Shown: positions 8,472-16,307 of the stretch, piece by piece | Position numbering within the stretch: position 1 is the first letter of the stretch | Layout of the letters: each line of letters starts with the position of its first letter | Origin: Agromyces bracchium | GTDB lineage: Bacteria > Actinomycetota > Actinomycetes > Actinomycetales > Microbacteriaceae | Assembly: GCF_009709675.1 (NCBI RefSeq) | Contig: NZ_WMLB01000006.1 | Coordinates: forward strand, 62,001 to 126,000 | Direction: 5' to 3' | Length of the DNA stretch: 64,000 bases | The notes under the pieces: generated by a model | Database searches by the model: none | The model's input: only the letters and a program-made list of their open reading frames with translations | Told to the model about the DNA's origin: nothing | Position numbers and translations under genes: made by a program

Positions 8472-9790
8472 GGCTGGCGGATCCCCGTGGTGTCGGTGCG
8501 GGCGGTGAACGACGCCGTGGCGGGCGCCTCGTCGGAGTGCTGCGGCGCGAGCCTCGTGCAGATCGCGGCGAGCACGGCCATGCCGGTGAACATCGCGATG
8601 ACCGACCAGATGTCGCCCGTCCAGGCGATGAGCTGCGTCGCGAACCACGGCGAGAAGCCGGCCCAGATCGCCGCACCGACGCCGTACGACAGCGCGATCG
8701 AGGTGTACCTGGCCTGCGGCCGGAACATCTGCGCGAGGATCGCGGCGATCGGGGCGTAGGTGGCGCTCATCGCGATGCGCACGAGCGAGGCGAAGAGGAA
8801 GATGAGCGGCTCGACGCGGCCCGGCAGGATCAGCATGAACGGCGCGAACGTCAGGACCGAGGTCAGCAGGCCGAGGTACATGACGTTCTTCCGGCCCCAC
8901 TTGTCGCCGAGCCAGGCGACGGGCAGGGTCACGACGAACTCGATGAAGGAGGCGATCGTCATCGCGTCGAGGATGACCTGCGAGCTGATGGAGATCGGCT
9001 CACCGGTCGCGTAGGCCGTGGCGAACGTCGTCGCGAGGTAGTAGCCGCCCGTCGAGATCGGCAGCAGGCCGATGCCGAGGAGGATCGGCTTCCAGTTGTT
9101 CCGCAGCGCGAACGCGAGCGGCATCGACTGCTTGCGGCCCTCGATCTTCTGCTCGAAGACGGGCGACTCCTCGACCCGGTACCGGACCCAGAGGCCGACG
9201 CCGATGAGGACGATCGAGAGCAGGAACGGGATGCGCCATCCGCCGTTCATGATGAAGTCGTCGCCGAAGCGCGACATGATCGCGAACACGCCCGAGGCGA
9301 GCAGCGCGCCGGCGGGGTTGCCGAGCTGCGTGAAGCCGCCGTAGAACGTCTTCGACTTCTCGGGCGCGTGCTCGACGCTCATGAGCACCGCGCCGCCCCA
9401 CTCGCCGCCGACGGCGAGGCCCTGGAGCGCCCGCAGCAGGATCAGCAGGATCGGCGCCATGATGCCGATGGTCTCGTAGGTCGGGAGGCACCCGACGAGC
9501 ACAGTCGCGACGCCCATGAGCAGCAGCGTGATGACGAGCGAGACGCGGCGGCCGAGCTTGTCGCCGATGTGCCCGAAGAGGATGCCGCCGAACGGCCGGA
9601 CGAGGAAGGCGATGGCGAAGGTGGCGAACGCAGCGGCGGTCTCGGCGAGCGGATCCTCGCTCGGGAAGAACAGGGGGCCGAAGACGAGCGCCGCGGCGGT
9701 GGCGTAGACGTAGAAGTCGTACCACTCGATCGTGGTGCCGACGAATGCCGCGAGGCCGGCGCGCCTGGCCCTGCTGTGCGTTGTGGTCAT
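8468..9790 (-). CDS. MHS-family MFS transporter
   Basis: A 440-residue, twelve-helix major facilitator of the metabolite:proton symporter (MHS) type. Diagnostic features are the N-terminal TTIEWYDFYVYATAA, the loop motif FGHIGDKLGRR between helices 2 and 3, and GEWGGAVLMSVEHAP in helix 5. Members import organic acids, betaines, shikimate and similar solutes. As first gene of the operon, divergent from the Lrp regulator, it most likely brings in the compound degraded by the three enzymes that follow. The ATG at 9790 has AAAGGAGCGGTC in front. Longer upstream frames are untranslated leader. Confidence 0.9.
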   Translation of the reverse strand: MTTTHSRARRAGLAAFVGTTIEWYDFYVYATAAALVFGPLFFPSEDPLAETAAAFATFAIAFLVRPFGGILFGHIGDKLGRRVSLVITLLLMGVATVLVGCLPTYETIGIMAPILLILLRALQGLAVGGEWGGAVLMSVEHAPEKSKTFYGGFTQLGNPAGALLASGVFAIMSRFGDDFIMNGGWRIPFLLSIVLIGVGLWVRYRVEESPVFEQKIEGRKQSMPLAFALRNNWKPILLGIGLLPISTGGYYLATTFATAYATGEPISISSQVILDAMTIASFIEFVVTLPVAWLGDKWGRKNVMYLGLLTSVLTFAPFMLILPGRVEPLIFLFASLVRIAMSATYAPIAAILAQMFRPQARYTSIALSYGVGAAIWAGFSPWFATQLIAWTGDIWSVIAMFTGMAVLAAICTRLAPQHSDEAPATASFTARTDTTGIRQP

Positions 9791-9891
9791 GACCGCTCCT
9801 TTGCGGGTGGGTGGGGTGCCGTTCGGGCGGTGCCGATTCGGCGGGGCGACGCGTTGGATGCTACGAGCGGACGCCGGGCGCGGCAAGCGCG

Positions 9892-9925
9892 GAACTCCAG
9901 CGGACTGTTGCATCCGCTGGAGTTC
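9892..9925. promoter_or_regulatory. 13-bp perfect inverted repeat, candidate Lrp operator
   Basis: GAACTCCAGCGGA at 9892-9904 is repeated in exact inverted form (TCCGCTGGAGTTC) at 9913-9925, with eight bases between. It lies in the divergent spacer between the transporter operon and the Lrp-type regulator. The position and perfect symmetry fit an operator controlling one or both promoters. A terminator is unlikely because no gene runs into it from either side. Confidence 0.7.
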
Positions 9926-10036
9926 TGTTCTCGAATGCGCGCAATCGACGCTTCGCGTCCTCTCACGGAGCGTCTACGCTGGCGATATGTCGACCTCTGC
10001 GAGCGATCGAAGGAATCTCGGCGAATCGGGCCGCGC

Positions 10037-10951
10037 ATGGTGAATTTCGATGCGGAGCTGGTCCGGGCCCTGCAGGACGACGGACGCGCGAGCATCCACG
10101 ACCTCGCGGCCGCGCTCGGACAGTCGCGCGCCGCCGTGTCGGGGCGCCTGCGCGCGATGCTCGCCGACGGCACCGTGCGCGTCGTCGCCGCGGTCGACCC
10201 CGAGTTCCTCGGCCAGAACGTGCTCGCCCACGTGTCGATCCGCACCGACGGCACGACCGAGCCCGTGGCCGAGCACCTGCGCGGCCTCGCGGAGACGGTG
10301 CTCGTCTCGGCGGTCGGCGGCGTGCACGACCTCGTCACCGAGATCCGCCTCGGGTCGATGCCCGCCCTTCACCACCTGCTCGCCCAGATCCGCGCACTGC
10401 CGGGCGTCGTCGACATCAACACGCTCATCTACTCGACGGTGATCAAGGGGTTCTTCGTCTCGGAGTACCGCGGCGGGCTGCGGATCGACGCGACCGACGC
10501 GGCGCTCATCGAGCAGCTGCAGCGCGACGGCCGCGCGAGCTTCCGGGCGCTCGGCGAGACCGTGCGGCTCTCGCCGTCGGCGGTCGCGACCCGGGTCGAG
10601 CGGCTCATCTCGGCGGGCGTCATCAAGATCAGCGCGGTCGAGGCGCGCGGCCTCGTGCACCGTCAGCTCTCGCTCGGCGTGGGCCTCAACCTCGCGGGCG
10701 ACGACGAGGCGATCATCGCGGCGATCCGCACCTGGCGCGGCGTCGACTTCGCCGCCCGCACGCTCGGCCGGTTCGACCTCATCATGACCCTCGTCGAGCC
10801 GTCGGCCGGCGCCCTCTACGCGAGCCTCGAGCGCATCCGCGCCCTCCCCGGCGTCAGCCACACCGAGGCGTGGTTCCACCTCGCGGTGCTGAAGGAGGAC
10901 TACGCGCGCACGCTCCGCGCGGCCGACGTGGTCGCGGCGGGCGGCGGCTGA
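10037..10951 (+). CDS. Lrp/AsnC-type regulator with two tandem modules
   Basis: A 304-residue regulator built from two Lrp-like halves. Residues 1-60 and about 152-205 are winged-helix DNA-binding segments (LVRALQDDGRASIHDLAAAL and LIEQLQRDGRASFRALGETV), each followed by a RAM-type ligand-binding ferredoxin fold. Classic Lrp proteins are half this length and dimerise; here the dimer may be built into one chain, as in other actinobacterial double-domain members. It faces the transporter-amidohydrolase-decarboxylase-ureohydrolase operon and the 13-bp inverted repeat, so it is the likely local regulator responding to an amino or guanidino acid. The ATG at 10037 lacks a strong ribosome site; GTG at 10040 is an alternative. 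Confidence 0.88.
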   Translation: MVNFDAELVRALQDDGRASIHDLAAALGQSRAAVSGRLRAMLADGTVRVVAAVDPEFLGQNVLAHVSIRTDGTTEPVAEHLRGLAETVLVSAVGGVHDLVTEIRLGSMPALHHLLAQIRALPGVVDINTLIYSTVIKGFFVSEYRGGLRIDATDAALIEQLQRDGRASFRALGETVRLSPSAVATRVERLISAGVIKISAVEARGLVHRQLSLGVGLNLAGDDEAIIAAIRTWRGVDFAARTLGRFDLIMTLVEPSAGALYASLERIRALPGVSHTEAWFHLAVLKEDYARTLRAADVVAAGGG

Positions 10952-10953
10952 GT

Positions 10954-10974
10954 CCTCAGCCGCAAGCGGCGAGG
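10954..10974. terminator. hairpin between convergent genes
   Basis: CCTCAGCCGC at 10954-10963 pairs with GCGGCGAGG at 10966-10974 apart from one bulged A. It lies between the convergent regulator and transglycosylase genes, where a shared terminator is expected. There is no U-tract. Confidence 0.4.
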
Positions 10975-10987
10975 CCGCCCGTCGAGG

Positions 10988-11899
10988 TCAGCCGAGCGCG
11001 TCGGCGTAGCCGTTCGCGATGCCCGCGACCTTGTCGACGTACGACTCGAGGTGGTTGTACGAGAAGACGGCCCCGCGCCATCCCTCCGGGCTGGTCATCG
11101 GACCGGACGCGCACAGGTACCGGGCGGCCGCGTACGCGGCATCGTCGATCTGGCTCGGGTCGGCGACGCCGTCGCCGTTGGCGTCGGCGCCCCACTGCTC
11201 CCACGTCGAGGGGATGAACTGCATCGGCCCGACTGCGCGGTCCCACGTGGCGTCGCCGTCGAGGGCGCCGCCGTCGGTGTCGTGGATGGCGGCCACTCCA
11301 TCGCCGTCGAGGGCCGGACCGAGGATCTTCGGCGTCACCTGCCCGCTGGCCTGGAGCTCCGAATCGCCGTGGCTGCCGTGACCCGACTCGACCGCGCCGA
11401 TGGCCGCGATCGTCGTCCAGTCCACGCCGCACTGCGGCTCCTCCGCGGCGATCGCCACGTGCGCGAGCGCGTACGCTGCGAGCGCGCGAGCGGGGATGCC
11501 GGTCGCGTCGGACACGACCGAGAGCCAGTCGCCCTCGACCACGGGCGCAGCCTCGACCTCGGGTTCGGGCTCGACGAGGGGTGCGACCTCCGAGCCGGTC
11601 ACGGCGTTCGGGTCGTCGGCCGCCTCCGTACGGGCAGCCGCATCCGCGTCGCCGTCGGACGTCGACGAGGTCACCGGCGGCAGCGGTGCGCCCCGGCCGG
11701 CCGCCGACGGTGCGGCGAACCCGCCGGGCTTCGCCGCGACGCCCCAGACGGTCACCGCGAAGACGGCGCCGACCACGAGCGCGACGACCGCGGTGACGAG
11801 TCCGAGGTAGCCCGCCACCTGGAGGAGGACCTCTCGTGCGGACGGCCTCGACCTCGGCTCGCGCCGGTCGTCGCCGGTCGCGTCGTCGTCCCAGGTCAT
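10988..11899 (-). CDS. membrane-anchored lytic transglycosylase-like protein
   Basis: A 303-residue protein with a short cytoplasmic N-terminus, one membrane helix at about residues 31-53 (YLGLVTAVVALVVGAVFAVT), an acidic/Pro-rich linker to about 130, and a C-terminal SLT-like catalytic domain. The domain shows the catalytic Glu in IGAVESGHGSHG near 175, then VGPMQFIPSTWEQWG and DGVADPSQIDDAAYAAARYLC, the pattern of actinobacterial lytic murein transglycosylases. It would cleave peptidoglycan glycan strands outside the membrane. The two cysteines (CGVDW and YLC) may form a disulfide. It converges on the Lrp-type gene. Confidence 0.88.
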   Translation of the reverse strand: MTWDDDATGDDRREPRSRPSAREVLLQVAGYLGLVTAVVALVVGAVFAVTVWGVAAKPGGFAAPSAAGRGAPLPPVTSSTSDGDADAAARTEAADDPNAVTGSEVAPLVEPEPEVEAAPVVEGDWLSVVSDATGIPARALAAYALAHVAIAAEEPQCGVDWTTIAAIGAVESGHGSHGDSELQASGQVTPKILGPALDGDGVAAIHDTDGGALDGDATWDRAVGPMQFIPSTWEQWGADANGDGVADPSQIDDAAYAAARYLCASGPMTSPEGWRGAVFSYNHLESYVDKVAGIANGYADALG

Positions 11900-12075
11900 C
11901 GGTTCGCAGCTCCGTTCGGGCGATGGATCGTGGTTCGTGCCCGTCGGGTCGGCCTCGTCGTCGTGTGCCGGAGCATCGCGCCGCGACCCGTCCGCTCAGA
12001 CTACTCGCGCACCGCGCACCCCCGCCTGAGAAGGTGCCGGACGTCCGGCCACGAGGCATCCGTCTCGATTTCGGT

Positions 12076-12138
12076 ATTCAGTGTTGCTATCTACCGGTAC
12101 TCATGCTTACTATGTACCAGTACTCAGCAACACTGAAT
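12076..12138 (+). promoter_or_regulatory. PadR-operon promoter inside nested repeats
   Basis: A -35 TTGCTA (12084-12089) and -10 TACTAT (12108-12113) are spaced by 18 bases. They sit inside a perfect inverted repeat, ATTCAGTGTTGCT at 12076-12088 and AGCAACACTGAAT at 12126-12138. Within this, TACCGGTACTCA at 12092-12103 and TACCAGTACTCA at 12115-12126 form a direct repeat with one mismatch, 23 bases apart (about two helical turns). This arrangement fits PadR autorepression at a strong promoter. Confidence 0.75.
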
Positions 12139-12153
12139 AGTCGAGGAGCGGCG

Positions 12154-12537
12154 ATGGGCAAGCAGGCGACCGAGATGCTGAAGGGCACGCTCGAGGGCAT
12201 CGTCCTGGCGATCCTGTCCGGCAGGCCGGCGTACGGCTACGAGATCACCTCGTGGCTGCGCGAGCAGGGCTTCACCGACATCGCCGAGGGCACCATCTAC
12301 GCCCTGCTCGTGCGCATCGAGCAGCGCGGGCTCGTTGATGTCGAGAAGGTGCCGTCCGAGAAGGGGCCGCCACGCAAGGTGTACTCCCTCAACGCGCGGG
12401 GCCGCGACTCGCTCGACGAGTTCTGGAGCACCTGGAGCTTCCTCGCCGCGCGCATCGAACAGCTCCACGGCATCCGGCATTCCGTCGGCGCCGACGAGCT
12501 CCCCGAATCAGACCAGTCCAATGAAGAGGAGAAGTGA
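12154..12537 (+). CDS. PadR-family transcriptional regulator
   Basis: A 127-residue PadR protein. The winged-helix domain spans residues 5-85 (MLKGTLEGIVLAILSGRPAYGYEI, then GTIYALLVRIEQRGLV and the wing EKGPPRKVYSLN) and a short helical dimerisation tail follows, as in PadR subfamily 2. GAGGAG precedes the ATG at 12154. It begins a four-gene operon with a DUF1048 protein and an ABC exporter; in relatives this layout lets a drug or lipid relieve repression of the pump. Nested repeats over the upstream promoter suggest it controls itself. Confidence 0.92.
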   Translation: MGKQATEMLKGTLEGIVLAILSGRPAYGYEITSWLREQGFTDIAEGTIYALLVRIEQRGLVDVEKVPSEKGPPRKVYSLNARGRDSLDEFWSTWSFLAARIEQLHGIRHSVGADELPESDQSNEEEK

Positions 12538-12539
12538 CC

Positions 12540-12908
12540 ATGGCCGCGAAGTGGATCGAAGCGCTCACGGGCTCACTCGAGCAGAAGAAGCAGTACCGGC
12601 AGTACAAGGCGCGCGTCGCCGCGCTCCCCGAGCCCTACGCCGCCGCCGCGAAGGCATTCGAGCGGTACTTCATGGTCAACGGGGGCATCACCGACGGCGA
12701 CACCCTCGTCACCATGCTCGGCGACTTCGCCGACCTCTGGGAGCGCGCGGCGGCCGACGAGACGCCCGTGAGCGACATCGTCGGCGACGACCCGGTCGCC
12801 TTCGCCGAGGCCTTCACCGAGGCCTACGTCGGCACGCGCTGGATCGACAAGGAGCGCGACCGCCTCACCAAGACCATCGAGGACCTCGAGGGGAAGGACG
12901 ACCGATGA
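12540..12908 (+). CDS. DUF1048-family protein
   Basis: A 122-residue helical, charged protein of the DUF1048 type, recognised from the pattern KWIEALTGSLEQKKQYRQYKA followed by PYAAAAKAFERYFM and ending in a coiled-coil-like tail (KERDRLTKTIEDLEGK). These proteins are almost always found with a PadR regulator, often before a DrrAB-type ABC pair, but have no established function. The ATG at 12540 follows GAGGAG at proper spacing and is preferred over the GTG at 12534. The stop overlaps the ATPase start (ATGA). Confidence 0.8.
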   Translation: MAAKWIEALTGSLEQKKQYRQYKARVAALPEPYAAAAKAFERYFMVNGGITDGDTLVTMLGDFADLWERAAADETPVSDIVGDDPVAFAEAFTEAYVGTRWIDKERDRLTKTIEDLEGKDDR

Positions 12909-13717
12909 CCACCGCAACCCAACCCGCCGCCCCGCGGCCGGGCGCACCGGCCGTACCGGCCGTCCGCGTGCAGGGCGTCGAGAAGTCGTTCAAAGACGTG
13001 CACGTGCTGAAGGGCGTCGACTTCGACGTCGAGAAGGGCAGCATCTTCGCCCTGCTCGGCTCGAACGGCGCCGGCAAGACGACGCTCGTGAACATCCTGT
13101 CGACGCTGTTGAAGGCGGATGGCGGGACCGCCACCGTGCAGGGGTTCGACGTCGCGGAGTCCCCCGGCGACGTGCGCCGCTCGATCAGCCTCACCGGGCA
13201 GTTCGCGGCGGTCGACGAGGTGCTCACCGGCCGCGAGAACCTCGTGCTCGTCGCGCGGCTCCGCCACCTGGAGGACCCGGGGCGCATCGCCGACGACCTT
13301 CTCGCCCGCTTCTCGTTGACCGACGCCGGCGACCGCCGGGCGGCGACGTACTCGGGCGGCATGCGCCGGCGCCTCGACATCGCGATGAGCCTGATCGGCG
13401 ACCCGCCGGTCATCTTCCTCGACGAGCCGACGACCGGGCTCGACCCGCAGGCGCGCATCGAGGTGTGGCAGACCGTGAAGGCGCTCGCCGACGGCGGCAC
13501 GACGGTGCTCCTCACCACCCAGTACCTCGACGAGGCCGAGCAGCTCGCCGACCGGATCGCGATCCTGCACGAGGGCGTGATCATCCGGAACGGCACGCTC
13601 GCCGAGCTCAAGCGCCTCCTCCCGGCGGCGAAGGTCGAGTACGTCGAGAAGCAGCCGAGCCTCGAAGAGGTCTTCCTCGCCCTGGTCGGCGAGAAGACCA
13701 CGAAGGAGTCACGATGA
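12905..13717 (+). CDS. ABC transporter ATP-binding protein (DrrA-like)
   Basis: A 270-residue nucleotide-binding subunit. It has Walker A GSNGAGKTT near residue 55, the signature motif YSGGMRRRLD, Walker B VIFLDEPTTGLD and the switch His replaced by Gln in LTTQYLDEAEQLADR, which is usual in DrrA-like daunorubicin-resistance ATPases. The C-terminal tail QPSLEEVFLALVG is also typical. It pairs with the ABC-2 permease immediately downstream and should drive export of a hydrophobic compound or lipid. Both flanking junctions are ATGA overlaps. Confidence 0.93.
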   Translation: MTTATQPAAPRPGAPAVPAVRVQGVEKSFKDVHVLKGVDFDVEKGSIFALLGSNGAGKTTLVNILSTLLKADGGTATVQGFDVAESPGDVRRSISLTGQFAAVDEVLTGRENLVLVARLRHLEDPGRIADDLLARFSLTDAGDRRAATYSGGMRRRLDIAMSLIGDPPVIFLDEPTTGLDPQARIEVWQTVKALADGGTTVLLTTQYLDEAEQLADRIAILHEGVIIRNGTLAELKRLLPAAKVEYVEKQPSLEEVFLALVGEKTTKESR

Positions 13718-14478
13718 CCGCCCACGTCCTCAGCGACACCCGCGTCCTCACCGCGCGATCGCTGACCCACATCGTCCGCAGTCCCGACACGATCATCACG
13801 ACCGCGGTCACGCCGATCGCGCTGATGCTGCTGTTCGTGTACGTGTTCGGCGGCGCCATCCAGACCGGCGGCACGGAGTCGTACATCGACTACATGCTCC
13901 CCGGCATCCTGCTCATCACGATCGCGTCGGGCGTCGCGTACACCGCGTACCGACTGTTCCTCGACCTGCAGGGCGGCATCTTCCAGCGCTTCCAGTCGAT
14001 GCCGATCGCGAGGTCGAGCGTGCTCTGGGGGCACGTGCTCACCTCGCTCGTCGCCAACCTGGTGTCGGTCGCGATCGTCATCGGCGTCGCCCTCATCATG
14101 GGGTTCCGCACCGGGGCATCCGTCGGCGCGTGGCTCGCAGTGATCGGCATCCTGGTCCTGTTCACGCTCGCGCTGACCTGGATCGCCGTGATCGCGGGCC
14201 TCTCGGCGAAGACCGTCGACGGGGCGAGCGCATTCAGCTACCCGCTGATCTTCCTGCCGTTCATCAGTTCGGCGTTCGTGCCGACCGATTCGATGCCGGG
14301 GCCCGTCGCCTGGTTCGCCGAGAACCAGCCGGTCACCTCGATCGTCGACACCACGCGAGCGCTGTTCGCCGGCCAGCCCGTCGGCACCGACATCTGGGTC
14401 GCGCTCGCGTGGCTCGTCGGCATCATGGCCGTCGCGTTCGCGTTCGCGATGCGCATCTACCGGCGCAAGGCGGCGTAG
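13714..14478 (+). CDS. ABC-2 type permease (DrrB-like)
   Basis: A 254-residue membrane protein with six predicted helices in the ABC-2 arrangement. The segment PLIFLPFISSAFVPTDSMP before the last helices and the block FQRFQSMPIARSSVLWGHVLTSL are hallmark features of DrrB-like permeases. It forms the exporter with the preceding ATPase and is the last gene of the PadR operon. An inverted repeat 28 bases after its stop probably ends the transcript. Confidence 0.9.
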   Translation: MTAHVLSDTRVLTARSLTHIVRSPDTIITTAVTPIALMLLFVYVFGGAIQTGGTESYIDYMLPGILLITIASGVAYTAYRLFLDLQGGIFQRFQSMPIARSSVLWGHVLTSLVANLVSVAIVIGVALIMGFRTGASVGAWLAVIGILVLFTLALTWIAVIAGLSAKTVDGASAFSYPLIFLPFISSAFVPTDSMPGPVAWFAENQPVTSIVDTTRALFAGQPVGTDIWVALAWLVGIMAVAFAFAMRIYRRKAA

Positions 14479-14505
14479 GCGTCGCCCAGCTGAGTTCGCA
14501 GGAGA

Positions 14506-14545
14506 ATCCGGTCGATGGGACCCACCCGGGGACCATCGACCGGAT
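14506..14545. terminator. bidirectional hairpin terminator
   Basis: ATCCGGTCGATGG at 14506-14518 and its exact inverse CCATCGACCGGAT at 14533-14545 enclose a 14-base loop; imperfect pairing continues outward (AGGAGA against TCTTCCT). It lies between the convergent permease and the 14.7-kb minus-strand operon. Confidence 0.65.
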
Positions 14546-14665
14546 CTTCCTGCGTATTCGACCCGGGTGCCGGGCGCGAGCGCCGCGGCGAGACGGCGAG
14601 CGGATGACTCGGGGCGCGGGCCCCGAGGCATCCGTCGTCTGCTCGGCCGCCCGACCGGCGGGTCG

Positions 14666-15568
14666 TCAGTCGAACGCGGCCGCGGTGTCGCGCGGGTACG
14701 CGCCGCCGGCGAGCTTCACGAGCCGGGCGTGCGCGTACTCGCACACGAGCGCGTGCCGGTAGACCATGCGCGGCACGTCGACGTTGGAGTCCATCCAGAG
14801 GCTCATGCCCGCGAGCTTCCAGTGGCGGAACGTGTCGTCGTCGGTGACGAGCGCGAGGATCTCGAGGAACGAGTCGTCGAAGCGGATGGAGTGCACCGCG
14901 CGGCGGTACTCCTCGACCGTGAGCGCCATCGAGAACGGGACGTTCATGAAGCAGAGCGCGGTCTGGATGTCGAGCCGGAGCAGCCGGCGGCGACCGCGCT
15001 CGGCGTCGAGCGGCGGCACGTCGAGCTGCGAGAAGTCGAGCGTCTCTGGCTTCACGAGCGGTACGTCGTCGAGCGCGATGAGCACGTCGTAGACGTTGAC
15101 GTCGTGCTCGACGACCGCCTGGTCGCCGAGTCCGGAGAGCGCCTCGGGCCGGAGCGTCACGGGCTCCATGTCGACCGGGGTGTTCCGGATGATGAAGTTC
15201 ACGAGGTTCGTCTCGACGACGAAGTGCCGGATCAGCAGGTCGACGGCGTCGGGCGAGACGAACCGCCGGAGGAACCACACGCACAGGACGTCCATGGTGT
15301 GCAGCGGCATCCACCGGAACGGCAGCACGCGCTTCACGACCGAGATGAGCGCGACGAGCACGCGCGAGACGATCCGCGCGATCGGGTAGAGCCACCGCCG
15401 CGACAGCCGCCGCTGGTCGTTGATGATCTGCCGGACGAGCGCGCGGTCGAGCGGCACCGACGGGTCGGCGTAGACCGCCTGCCACATGCTCGGGTCGGAG
15501 CGGACGTATTCGGGGACCCGCGGCACCTGCACCTTCGGCACCTTCGGCAGGCTCGGCACCTTGGGCAC
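14666..15568 (-). CDS. unrecognised 300-residue protein of the KASIII/di-iron operon
   Basis: I do not recognise this protein. It starts with a Lys/Val/Pro pattern (PKVPSLPKVPKVQVP), has one moderately hydrophobic stretch around residues 61-80 (IARIVSRVLVALISVVKRVLPF) that may touch the membrane, and continues with conserved-looking blocks such as LRRFVSPDAVDLLIRHFVVE, NFIIRNTP and MNVPFSMALTVEEYR. The many Asp and His residues in HFVVE, EHDVNVYD and DDDTFRHWK could bind metal but form no known motif. It begins with GTG directly after the stop of the di-iron enzyme gene, so the three proteins are co-translated. Its conserved partnership should be informative; possible roles are a lipid-handling partner or third biosynthetic enzyme. 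Confidence 0.7.
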   Translation of the reverse strand: MPKVPSLPKVPKVQVPRVPEYVRSDPSMWQAVYADPSVPLDRALVRQIINDQRRLSRRWLYPIARIVSRVLVALISVVKRVLPFRWMPLHTMDVLCVWFLRRFVSPDAVDLLIRHFVVETNLVNFIIRNTPVDMEPVTLRPEALSGLGDQAVVEHDVNVYDVLIALDDVPLVKPETLDFSQLDVPPLDAERGRRRLLRLDIQTALCFMNVPFSMALTVEEYRRAVHSIRFDDSFLEILALVTDDDTFRHWKLAGMSLWMDSNVDVPRMVYRHALVCEYAHARLVKLAGGAYPRDTAAAFD

Positions 15569-15569
15569 G

Positions 15570-16307
15570 TCAGCGGTCCAGCTCTTCGAGCTGCAGCGCG
15601 TAGAGCCGCGCGACCACCTCGGCGCAGCGCACGATCTCGTCGGCGGCCGCGTCGTCGATGATGCCCGAGTCGAGGATCGCCTCGAGGTCGCCGGTGTGCG
15701 CGCCGTCGGCCTCCTGGTGGTACTGCATGAAGTGCACCTGGTTGTCGGCGAGCCCGAGCACCTCCTGGAACCGCGCGGCCCAGCCCGCTGCGCGCTTCGC
15801 GCCGAGGCCCTCGATGATGAACATCGCGCCGAGCAGCCCCACCGGGTTCGGACGATCGGCGTAGGTGAACATGTAGCCCGACAGCGCCTCGGAGCCGAGG
15901 TTCTTCCGGCCGGCGCGGAGCTCGTCGAGCGACCCGCCGATCGCGACGTAGTCGCGCTCGAGCATGAGGTAGTCGCGGTGCTCCTCCTCGGCGTGCTTGA
16001 TCGCCGCCGCGCGCAGCGTGAAGTGGTCGATGTCGAAGTTGGATGCCGCGCGGCTGATCCACGGCGAGCCGTCGACGACCTGCTGGCGCAGGTTGAAGAG
16101 CAGCCGCCTGTAGTCGTCGATGGTCACGGTGCCCTCGTCGAGCGCGCGGAGGATCGGCACCCGGTCGAGGCGCTCCTCGAGCTCGATCCACACCTCGGCG
16201 AGCCGGTCGGAGAGCGCGGCGGGGCCGGCGGGCGAGGGCGCGCCCGAGGCATCCGTCATCGCGGTCTCGGCAGCGGCGGGTGCGGGCGTCGTCGTGTCGG
16301 TCGTCAT
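15570..16307 (-). CDS. heme-oxygenase-fold iron enzyme (HDO superfamily)
   Basis: A 245-residue all-helical protein of the iron-containing redox enzyme family (heme-oxygenase-like diiron oxidases, related in fold to UndA, CADD and the SznF central domain). Candidate metal ligands are E107 and H110 in KHAEEEHRDY, E166 in FIIEGLG, and H197, D201 and H204 in the motif HxxxDxxH. The first 30 residues are a disordered Ala/Thr-rich extension. Such enzymes activate O2 for oxidative decarboxylation, C-C cleavage or N-oxygenation of amino or fatty acids. The ATG overlaps the KASIII-like stop (ATGA), so it probably works on the product of that enzyme. Confidence 0.82.
   Translation of the reverse strand: MTTDTTTPAPAAAETAMTDASGAPSPAGPAALSDRLAEVWIELEERLDRVPILRALDEGTVTIDDYRRLLFNLRQQVVDGSPWISRAASNFDIDHFTLRAAAIKHAEEEHRDYLMLERDYVAIGGSLDELRAGRKNLGSEALSGYMFTYADRPNPVGLLGAMFIIEGLGAKRAAGWAARFQEVLGLADNQVHFMQYHQEADGAHTGDLEAILDSGIIDDAAADEIVRCAEVVARLYALQLEELDR

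Noticed and set aside
9987..10043. Short upstream frame MSTSASDRRNLGESGRAW overlapping the Lrp-type start
   Set aside because: There is no ribosome site and no conservation can be assessed; coupling is possible but the evidence is too thin.
8537..10951. Very long open frame on the plus strand running opposite the MFS gene into the Lrp-type regulator
   Set aside because: Most of it is the antisense of the transporter and is Arg/Asp/Glu-rich low-complexity sequence; only the regulator part from 10037 has family features.
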